Assembly (NCBI GenBank): GCA_913031555.1
Contig: CAJWDO010000023.1
Span: 1-12,419 of the forward strand
Reading direction: 5' to 3'
DNA length: 12,419 bases
Source of the DNA: an uncultured Alphaproteobacteria bacterium
GTDB taxonomy: Bacteria; Pseudomonadota; Alphaproteobacteria; Puniceispirillales; Puniceispirillaceae
This document shows positions 6,833 to 12,419 of the stretch, in pieces. Each line of letters starts with the position of its first letter. Position 1 is the stretch's first letter. Under the pieces are notes generated by a model. It did no database searches, was not told the origin of the DNA, and saw nothing but the letters and a program-made list of their open reading frames with translations. Both the position numbers and the translations under genes were made by a program.

Positions 6833-7198
6833 ATGGCTGAGCATTCGGCGGGCATTGCGCATCGGCGCCGTGTCCCGGGACTGGGGCACTGGCGCTGGCA
6901 GCGTTACAGCGCCGTCATCATATTGTTGTTGATGGTCTATTTCGTGATCATGCTGGCAAGCCTCGGCACCCTTGATCATGCCGGCGCGACAGGGCTGGTC
7001 GGGCATCCGGCGAACGCGCTGGCGCTGGCTGCGCTTGTTGGCATCGGCCTTTGGCACGGTACGCTTGGGCTGCAGGTGGTGATTGAAGATTACATCAGTG
7101 CGGATGGTGGTCGCCATGCCGTGTTGATGATGGTGCGGGTTGTGATGGGGTTGATTGGCGCGGCGAGCCTGTGGGCTATCGCGCGGGTCGCTCTGTAA
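6833..7198 (+). CDS. sdhD: Succinate dehydrogenase hydrophobic membrane anchor subunit
   Basis: SdhD is the second anchor of complex II and completes the heme b and quinone pockets with SdhC. The 121-residue product starts with a basic, polar stretch and GLGHWRWQRYSA, the conserved lead-in to the first membrane helix. Helices are predicted at about 25-44, 60-80 and 96-117. H75 in WHGTLGLQVVIEDY is the expected second heme ligand, and D86-Y87 correspond to the conserved DY at the quinone site. The ATG at 6833 is preceded by a G-rich ribosome binding site (GGGGGA at 6821-6826); an ATG at 6794 inside sdhC would give an extension unlike the family. The gene lies 11 bases after sdhC and 80 bases before sdhA. 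Confidence 0.93.
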   Translation: MAEHSAGIAHRRRVPGLGHWRWQRYSAVIILLLMVYFVIMLASLGTLDHAGATGLVGHPANALALAALVGIGLWHGTLGLQVVIEDYISADGGRHAVLMMVRVVMGLIGAASLWAIARVAL

Positions 7199-7208
7199 TA
7201 TGCCGGTG

Positions 7209-7238
7209 ACATGTCGGCGCGTGAAGCGCTGGTCATGT
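7209..7238 (+). other. Imperfect hairpin in the sdhD-sdhA gap
   Basis: ACATG (7209-7213) pairs with CATGT (7234-7238), and CGGCGC (7215-7220) pairs with GCGCTG (7226-7231, one G-T pair) around the loop GTGAA; a 1-by-2 internal loop separates the stems. That makes 11 base pairs in 30 bases. The following sequence is not a T-run, so it is not a typical terminator. It could influence message processing, stability or the ratio of anchor to catalytic subunits. Confidence 0.45.
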
Positions 7239-7278
7239 GCGGGCAGAAAATTAATGAATGACAGAAAGGGTTGACCTT

Positions 7279-9069
7279 ATGTCGGCTTATGAAATTACGG
7301 ATCATCATTATGATGTGGTTGTTGTCGGCGCCGGTGGTGCGGGGTTGCGCGCCACGCTCGGCATGGCGGCTTCAGGGCTGAACACGGCCTGCATCACCAA
7401 GGTGTTCCCGACCCGCTCTCACACGGTTGCGGCGCAGGGCGGCATTGGCGCGGCGCTCAACAATATGGGCGAGGGCGACAACTGGCAGTACCACATGTAT
7501 GACACCGTCAAGGGTTCCGATTGGCTCGGCGATCAGGACGCCATTGAATATATGTGCCGTAACGCCATCCCGTCGGTGATCGAGCTGGAAAATTACGGTG
7601 TTCCCTTCTCGCGGACCGAGGAAGGCAAGATCTATCAGCGTCCTTTTGGCGGCCATACGCTTGACTATGGCAAGTCGATGGCGCGCCGTGCCTGCGCCGC
7701 CGCCGACCGGACAGGCCATGCCATTCTGCATACGCTCTATCAGCAATGTCTGAAGCACAAGGCACATTTCCATATCGAATTCTTCGCCCTCGATCTGCTG
7801 ATGAACGAGGATGGCGAATGCGCCGGCATCATCGCACTGTGCATGGAGGATGGCACGCTGCACCGGTTCTGGGGCCAGCAGACCGTCCTTGCGACGGGCG
7901 GATATGGGCGTGTCTATTTCTCCTGCACATCGGCCCATACCTGTACCGGCGATGGCAATGCGATGGCGCTGCGTGCCGGACTGCCGCTTCAGGATATGGA
8001 GTTCGTGCAGTTTCATCCAACCGGTGTCTATGGCGCCGGTGTGTTGATCACCGAGGGCGCGCGCGGCGAGGGCGGTTATCTGACAAATTCCGAGGGTGAG
8101 CGTTTCATGGAACGCTTCGCGCCGACGGCCAAGGATCTGGCAAGCCGTGATGTTGTCAGCCGGGCGATGACCATCGAAATCAATGAAGGTCGCGGTGTTG
8201 GTCCGAACAAGGACCATATCATGCTGCATCTTGAGCATATCGACGCCGACACATTGCATAAGGGGCTTCCCGGGATCACCGAAACGGCGCGCATCTTCTG
8301 CGGTGTCGATGTCACGCGTGAGCCGATCCCCGTCCTTCCGACGGTACATTATAATATGGGCGGCATCCCTACCAACTATCATGGCGAGGTTATCTCGGCG
8401 TCGGGTGGAGACGAGAACGCTGTTGTTCCCGGCCTGATGGCGATTGGCGAGGCGGCCTGCGTGTCGGTGCATGGCGCGAACCGCCTTGGCACCAATTCGC
8501 TTCTTGATATTGTCGTCTTCGGACGTGCCGCCGCGCATCGCGCTGCCGAAACCTGCACACCTGGCGGCACCGCACGTTCAGCGCCGCAGGCGGCGACCGA
8601 CAAGGCACTCGAAAGATTCGACCGCATGCGTCATGCCAAGGGCAATACCGGCGCTGCCTCGATCCGTCTGGAAATGCAGCAGGTGATGCAAAAACACGCT
8701 GCCGTGTTCCGGTCTTCTGACACCCTTTCCGACGGGGTGAAGAATATGGATCAGGTGGCCGCACAGATGGGTGATATCGGGATCAAGGACCAGTCCCTGA
8801 TCTGGAACACCGACCTTGTCGAGGCGATGGAGCTTGAAAATCTGATGGGCCAGGCGCTTGTCACCATCCGGTCCGCCGACCAGCGCGAGGAATCGCGCGG
8901 CGCGCACGCACATGAAGACTGGCCGGAGCGTGATGACGAGAACTGGATGAAGCACACGGTCATGTGGCTTGACGACAACAACCGGTCGCGACTCGATTAT
9001 CGCAAGGTTGTGATGAACACGCTCAGCAACGATGTGGCGCCGATTCCACCGGCACCGCGCGTCTATTGA
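7279..9069 (+). CDS. sdhA: Succinate dehydrogenase flavoprotein subunit
   Basis: SdhA oxidises succinate to fumarate using covalently bound FAD and passes electrons to SdhB; it faces the cytoplasm. The 596-residue product has normal length. VVVGAGGAGLRA at residues 14-25 binds the ADP part of FAD, and H48 in TRSHTVAAQGG is the residue that carries the covalent flavin. Active-site candidates match E. coli: H246 (FHPTG), R290 (SRDVV), H357 (VHYNMGG) and R402 (ANRLGTNSLLD), and the EGARGEGGYL loop is intact. The C-terminal half carries the usual helical domain and ends with DDNNRSRLDYRKVVMNTL. The start at 7279 has AAAGGG (7265-7270) 8 bases upstream; an in-frame ATG at 7258 lacks a clear ribosome binding site and would add seven residues. 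It follows sdhD by 80 bases, including a hairpin. Confidence 0.97.
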   Translation: MSAYEITDHHYDVVVVGAGGAGLRATLGMAASGLNTACITKVFPTRSHTVAAQGGIGAALNNMGEGDNWQYHMYDTVKGSDWLGDQDAIEYMCRNAIPSVIELENYGVPFSRTEEGKIYQRPFGGHTLDYGKSMARRACAAADRTGHAILHTLYQQCLKHKAHFHIEFFALDLLMNEDGECAGIIALCMEDGTLHRFWGQQTVLATGGYGRVYFSCTSAHTCTGDGNAMALRAGLPLQDMEFVQFHPTGVYGAGVLITEGARGEGGYLTNSEGERFMERFAPTAKDLASRDVVSRAMTIEINEGRGVGPNKDHIMLHLEHIDADTLHKGLPGITETARIFCGVDVTREPIPVLPTVHYNMGGIPTNYHGEVISASGGDENAVVPGLMAIGEAACVSVHGANRLGTNSLLDIVVFGRAAAHRAAETCTPGGTARSAPQAATDKALERFDRMRHAKGNTGAASIRLEMQQVMQKHAAVFRSSDTLSDGVKNMDQVAAQMGDIGIKDQSLIWNTDLVEAMELENLMGQALVTIRSADQREESRGAHAHEDWPERDDENWMKHTVMWLDDNNRSRLDYRKVVMNTLSNDVAPIPPAPRVY

Positions 9070-9120
9070 TCAGGTAATTGGGCATCAGATAACAAGGCAG
9101 TTTTGGGGGCTGGCGACATC

Positions 9121-9897
9121 ATGGCTGAATTCACCCTTCCGGCGCATTCGAAGATCACATCCGGGGATCACTATCCGGCGTCTGACGCGGCGTCCAATGT
9201 TCGTGTGTTCCAGATCTATCGCTGGTCGCCGGATGATGATGACAATCCGCGTGTCGACAGGTTCGAGGTCGATCTCGATGATTGTGGCCCGATGGTTCTT
9301 GATGCTCTGATCAAGATCAAGAGCGAGCAGGACAGCAGCCTGACTTTTCGCCGGTCCTGCCGTGAGGGGATCTGCGGGTCCTGTTCGATGAATATCGACG
9401 GTACCAACACGCTTGCCTGCCTGAAAAGCATCGAGGACGTGACGGGCGATGTGAAGATCTTCCCGCTTCCCCATATGCCGGTGGTCAAGGACCTGGTTCC
9501 CGACCTCAGCAATGCCTACCGCCAGCTGGCCTCGATCGAGCCATGGCTGAAGACTGATACCGACGCACCGGATGGCGAGGAGCGCCTGCAGTCGCCGGCC
9601 GAGCGCGAGAAGCTCGACGGGTTGTGGGAATGTGTATTGTGTTTCAGTTGTTCGACCGCCTGCCCGAGCTATTGGTGGAACAGCGATGAATATCTGGGGC
9701 CGGCGGTACTGCTACAGGCCTATCGCTGGGTTGCCGACAGCCGTGATGACCATACCGCCGAACGGCTTGACGTTCTGGATGACAGCTTTGCGCTCTATCG
9801 CTGCCACACCATCATGAACTGCGCCAAGACCTGTCCCAAGGGCCTGAACCCGGGCAAGGCCATCGCCAGTATCAAGAGCGAGATCGCCAGCCGGTGA
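9121..9897 (+). CDS. sdhB: Succinate dehydrogenase iron-sulfur subunit
   Basis: SdhB carries the three clusters that connect SdhA-bound FAD to ubiquinone. The 258-residue product has a plant-type ferredoxin domain with [2Fe-2S] ligands C80, C85, C88 and C100 (SCREGICGSC ... LAC). A bacterial ferredoxin domain follows: C171, C174, C177 and C238 fit the [4Fe-4S] cluster, and C181, C228 and C234 fit the [3Fe-4S] cluster. The tail KGLNPGKAI is typical. The ATG at 9121 gives a family-like N-terminus; an in-frame TTG at 9103 is possible but not needed. The ribosome binding site is poor (a G-run about 11 bases away). The gene lies 51 bases after sdhA, and zapE follows after 37 bases. Confidence 0.97.
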   Translation: MAEFTLPAHSKITSGDHYPASDAASNVRVFQIYRWSPDDDDNPRVDRFEVDLDDCGPMVLDALIKIKSEQDSSLTFRRSCREGICGSCSMNIDGTNTLACLKSIEDVTGDVKIFPLPHMPVVKDLVPDLSNAYRQLASIEPWLKTDTDAPDGEERLQSPAEREKLDGLWECVLCFSCSTACPSYWWNSDEYLGPAVLLQAYRWVADSRDDHTAERLDVLDDSFALYRCHTIMNCAKTCPKGLNPGKAIASIKSEIASR

Positions 9898-9934
9898 TGC
9901 CGCCTTCTGCCTGATGTCGTTGTCGGAGTGACGC

Positions 9935-11041
9935 ATGGCTGACATCACCGCCCCCGCAACGGTAGGCGCCGCCCTCACCGCCCGCATCGAAACAGATGAT
10001 CTGTCGCATGATGCCGGCCAGGTGGCTGTGGCGGCGGCGCTTGATGACCTGATCACAAGACTGGCAAATGTACCGAAGCGGCGCTGGTTCAGCGGTCTGT
10101 TGCGCCGCGCGGAACCTGTCACCGGCCTCTATATCCATGGCGGCGTCGGGCGCGGCAAAACTATGTTGATGGACATGTTCCACAAGGCACTGGCCAGCTC
10201 GAATGACGAGATCCGGCCGTTCCGCCTGCATTTTCATGATTTCATGGTGATGGCACAGGACGCCGTCCATGCCGCCCGCGAAGAGGGTGCCGATGATCCG
10301 ATCGCGATGGCGGCCGACAGGCTGGCGGCGCATGGCCGGGTGATGTGTTTTGATGAAATGGAGGTGCGGGACATTGCCGATGCGATGATTCTGGCGCGGC
10401 TGTTCACGGCGCTGTTCGATCGCGGCATTACGCTGGTGGCGACCTCCAACCGGCATGCTGACGACCTCTACCAGAACGGCCTTCACCGGGACAGGTTCCT
10501 GCCCTTTATCGCGCTTTTGAAGGCGCGTTGCGAGATTCGTGAGATCGCGGCCGGTCAGGACTGGCGCGCCAGCATGCTGGCCTCGCTGCCGGCCTGGTAT
10601 GTTCCCGATGACAGGCGCGCCGATCAGGCACTTGGCGACACGTTCAAGCAGCTTGCTGGCCCGGCCCCGGTTACCAGTGACATCGTCAGGGTCGCCGGCC
10701 GCGAGATCAGGTTCGACCAGGTTGCCGGTGATGTGGCGCGGGCCAGCTTTGCGGCGCTGTGCGAGACGCCGCTGGCGGCGCGTGACTATCTTGCCATCGC
10801 CGGACGTTTTGCCGGGCTGATCATTGATCATGTGCCGGCGCTGTCCGACGCGAATGAGCCGTCCGCACGACGTTTCATGTGGCTTGTCGATGCGCTCTAT
10901 GACAGGCAGCGTTTTCTCATCGCCTCTGCCGCCAGCGAGATCGAGACACTGTATGACGGGCATCATTTCGCCTTCGAGTTTGACCGGACCCGGTCGCGCC
11001 TTGGGGAAATGACCCGGCGTCGGGGCGCGGCATCGGCATAA
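9935..11041 (+). CDS. zapE: ZapE/AFG1-family AAA+ ATPase
   Basis: Members of this P-loop family include bacterial ZapE, reported in E. coli to act on the FtsZ ring, and mitochondrial AFG1/LACE1, linked to quality control of respiratory-chain subunits. The 368-residue product has Walker A at residues 69-76 (GGVGRGKT, K75), followed by MLMDMF and FRLHFHDFM. Walker B is VMCFDEMEV with D140 and E141, and a sensor-like ATSNRHADDLYQNGLHRDRFLPF follows. The C-terminal FEFDRTRSRLGEM is characteristic. No membrane segment or signal peptide is evident. The start has GGAG 6 bases upstream and lies 37 bases after sdhB in the same direction, so it is probably read with sdhCDAB. Placement between complex II genes and mdh favours a respiratory link in addition to, or instead of, a division role; that is inference. 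Confidence 0.93.
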   Translation: MADITAPATVGAALTARIETDDLSHDAGQVAVAAALDDLITRLANVPKRRWFSGLLRRAEPVTGLYIHGGVGRGKTMLMDMFHKALASSNDEIRPFRLHFHDFMVMAQDAVHAAREEGADDPIAMAADRLAAHGRVMCFDEMEVRDIADAMILARLFTALFDRGITLVATSNRHADDLYQNGLHRDRFLPFIALLKARCEIREIAAGQDWRASMLASLPAWYVPDDRRADQALGDTFKQLAGPAPVTSDIVRVAGREIRFDQVAGDVARASFAALCETPLAARDYLAIAGRFAGLIIDHVPALSDANEPSARRFMWLVDALYDRQRFLIASAASEIETLYDGHHFAFEFDRTRSRLGEMTRRRGAASA

Positions 11042-11069
11042 TACGGGTGTGGCGTGCATGCGTCGACCT

Positions 11070-11168
11070 GTCGGCACGGTTCTGAGAGTGCGGCAATTCT
11101 TCTTGTTTAGGCTGGTGGATTCCGGTAAACCTCCGGCAACATTTCGCCGCACGCCCGCATGTGCCGGC
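11070..11168 (+). other. Nested inverted repeats in the mdh leader region
   Basis: The 165-base zapE-mdh gap contains GTCGGCAC (11070-11077), which can pair with GTGCCGGC (11161-11168; one G-T pair). Inside this, GTGCGGC (11088-11094) pairs perfectly with GCCGCAC (11146-11152), and CCGG (11122-11125) pairs with CCGG (11133-11136) near the apex. The three stems are nested and compatible, giving a structure of about 100 bases ending 38 bases before the mdh ATG. No known riboswitch consensus is recognised. If transcribed it would be a structured leader of mdh-sucC or the 3' end of the sdh-zapE message. Confidence 0.4.
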
Positions 11169-11206
11169 GACCCGGAATTTGAAACGCTTTTCAGGAACCG
11201 CACGAT

Positions 11207-12157
11207 ATGGCTCGCAACAAAATTTCACTGGTTGGCGCTGGCAACATTGGCGGCACGCTCGCCCTTCTCGCCGGCCTGAAGCAACTTGGCGATGTCATGC
11301 TTTTCGATATCGCCGAGGGCATCCCGCAGGGCAAGGCCCTCGACATCGCGCAGGCAAGCCCGATCGAGGGGTTTGACGCTGTTCTTGGCGGGTCCAATGA
11401 TTACACCGCGCTGGCTGGCAGTGATGTGGTGATTGTTACCGCCGGTGTCGCCCGCAAGCCTGGCATGAGCCGCGATGATCTGATCGGCATCAATACCAAG
11501 GTCATGCAGCAGGTTGGCGCCGGCATCCGCGACAACTGCGCGGATGCGTTCGTGATCTGCATCACCAATCCACTTGATGTGATGGTCGGGGTTCTGCAAC
11601 AGGCCTCGGGTCTGCCGACAGCGCGCGTTGTCGGCATGGCCGGCGTTCTGGATTCGGCGCGTTTCCGCTATTTCCTGGCCGAGGAATTCAAGGTGTCGGT
11701 CGAGGACGTCACGGCGTTTGTTCTTGGCGGCCATGGCGATACGATGGTGCCTCTTGTCCGCTATTCGACAGTGGCCGGCATTCCTGTGCCGGACCTGATC
11801 GCCATGGGTTGGTCGACCGAGGCGAGGATTGCCGAGATCGTGCAGCGCACGCGCGATGGCGGTGCTGAAATCGTCGGCCTTCTAAAAACCGGTTCGGCTT
11901 TCTATGCGCCGGCCTCCTCTGCCATTGAAATGGCCGAGGCCTATCTTCTGGACAAGAAACGCGTGCTTCCCTGCGCTGCCTTCGTGGATGGTGCGTATGG
12001 GCTGTCCGGGCTCTATGTCGGCGTGCCGGTGGTGCTTGGTGCCGGTGGGGTCGAGCGTGTTGTCGAGATCGCGTTGAATGACGAGGAAAAGGCGATGTTC
12101 GACAATTCGGTCGCCGCGGTGCTGGCGCTCAAAGAGGTTGTCGACTCTCTGGAATAG
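11207..12157 (+). CDS. mdh: Malate dehydrogenase (NAD-dependent, LDH-like type)
   Basis: Mdh interconverts malate and oxaloacetate with NAD, closing the TCA cycle. The 316-residue product belongs to the lactate-dehydrogenase-like MDH group usual in alphaproteobacteria, not the E. coli type. NAD-binding GAGNIG is at residues 10-15 and D34 ends the second strand (LFDIAEG). The substrate loop VARKPGMSR supplies R83 and R89; arginine at 83, rather than the glutamine of lactate dehydrogenases, supports malate as substrate. N121 (ITNPLD), D149 and R152 (LDSARF) and catalytic H176 (GGHGDTMVPL) are all present. The start follows AGGAA by about 10 bases. It is 165 bases after zapE, enough room for its own promoter, and is followed after 41 bases by sucC, the common mdh-sucCD arrangement. 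Confidence 0.97.
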   Translation: MARNKISLVGAGNIGGTLALLAGLKQLGDVMLFDIAEGIPQGKALDIAQASPIEGFDAVLGGSNDYTALAGSDVVIVTAGVARKPGMSRDDLIGINTKVMQQVGAGIRDNCADAFVICITNPLDVMVGVLQQASGLPTARVVGMAGVLDSARFRYFLAEEFKVSVEDVTAFVLGGHGDTMVPLVRYSTVAGIPVPDLIAMGWSTEARIAEIVQRTRDGGAEIVGLLKTGSAFYAPASSAIEMAEAYLLDKKRVLPCAAFVDGAYGLSGLYVGVPVVLGAGGVERVVEIALNDEEKAMFDNSVAAVLALKEVVDSLE

Positions 12158-12198
12158 GTTCGGTTGCGGGCACTCGTCCGCTTTGTGGGGGACTTTAG

Positions 12199-12419
12199 AT
12201 GAACATCCATGAACATCAGGCCAAGACGTTGCTGGCTGGCTTCGGGGTCGCTGTGCCGCGTGGAAAACCGGCATTCTCGGCTGATGAGGCGGTCGCCGCC
12301 GCCACCGATATTGGTGGGTCGGTGCATGTCGTAAAGGCGCAGATTCATGCCGGTGGTCGCGGCAAGGCAGGCGGGGTTAAGGTTGTCTCGTCGGTCGATG
12401 AAGTTCGCGATATTGCCAC
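12199..12419 (+). CDS. sucC: Succinyl-CoA synthetase beta subunit (N-terminal part, cut by window edge)
   Basis: SucC with SucD interconverts succinyl-CoA and succinate, coupled to ATP or GTP formation, the step before succinate dehydrogenase. Only the first 73 codons and part of the next are inside the window. They read MNIHEHQAKTLLAGFGVAVPRG and IHAGGRGKAGGVKVV, the start of the ATP-grasp domain with its nucleotide-binding glycine-rich segment. A G-rich ribosome binding site (GGGGGA, 12187-12192) lies about 6 bases before the ATG. It sits 41 bases after mdh on the same strand and is very probably co-transcribed with it. The remaining ~315 residues and the expected sucD lie beyond the edge. 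Confidence 0.95.
   Translation, partial: MNIHEHQAKTLLAGFGVAVPRGKPAFSADEAVAAATDIGGSVHVVKAQIHAGGRGKAGGVKVVSSVDEVRDIA

Noticed and set aside
7372..8538. Long open frame on the minus strand opposite sdhA (388 codons)
   Set aside because: It lies wholly within sdhA, its product is rich in His, Arg and Gln without motifs, and long antisense frames are normal opposite GC-rich genes.
11103..11131. Possible promoter for mdh (TTGTTT, 17 bases, TAAACC)
   Set aside because: The match to the consensus is only 4 of 6 and 3 of 6 and it falls inside the proposed nested stems; too weak to annotate.
9872..11203. Long open frame on the minus strand opposite zapE (443 codons)
   Set aside because: It is antisense to zapE and the mdh leader, its product matches no family, and zapE on the plus strand has clear Walker motifs.
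12161..12178. Short hairpin (GCGG/CCGC) between mdh and sucC
   Set aside because: Only four pairs around an 8-base loop, with no T-run; expected by chance in this base composition.

Overview
The window is a dense stretch of core metabolic genes from what looks like an alphaproteobacterium. The reasons are the gene orders trmD-rplS-leuC-leuD-leuB-asd and sdhC-sdhD-sdhA-sdhB-zapE-mdh-sucC, the codon use biased to G/C at third positions, and the protein sequences themselves. A marine Rhodospirillales or SAR116-type organism would fit, but that is inference; no marker here settles the genus. I see no phage, plasmid, CRISPR, toxin-antitoxin, defence, insertion sequence or RNA gene.

Layout from left to right. 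(1) 1-1051: the 3' two thirds of trmD (tRNA m1G37 methyltransferase) and complete rplS (ribosomal protein L19). The first ~260 bases do not encode the expected TrmD N-terminus, so the left edge is either an assembly chimera or a real rearrangement. (2) 1105-4292: leuC, leuD and leuB, both isopropylmalate isomerase subunits and isopropylmalate dehydrogenase. These are three steps of leucine synthesis; leuA is not in the window. (3) 4357-5391: asd, aspartate-semialdehyde dehydrogenase, at the branch to lysine, threonine and methionine. (4) 5426-6241, minus strand: a pyridoxal-kinase-family gene, convergent with asd and divergent from sdhC. (5) 6444-9897: the sdhCDAB operon for succinate dehydrogenase (complex II). 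Membrane anchors come first, then flavoprotein and iron-sulfur subunits, and a good sigma70-like promoter lies in front of sdhC. (6) 9935-11041: zapE/AFG1-type ATPase directly behind sdhB. (7) 11207-12157: mdh (malate dehydrogenase), then the first ~73 codons of sucC (succinyl-CoA synthetase beta) cut by the right edge.

The right half is a TCA-cycle block (succinyl-CoA to succinate to fumarate, and malate to oxaloacetate) with a respiratory-chain entry point and an AAA+ quality-control/division ATPase in the middle. The left half makes branched-chain and aspartate-family amino acids next to translation genes. All complete genes keep the catalytic residues I checked.

Nothing here reads as a new multi-gene system. 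The points that merit a second look are non-coding or structural: the foreign-looking trmD 5' end, a nested inverted-repeat leader upstream of mdh, an imperfect 11-bp hairpin between sdhD and sdhA, a dyad just upstream of the putative sdh promoter, and the placement of zapE inside the complex II/TCA block.
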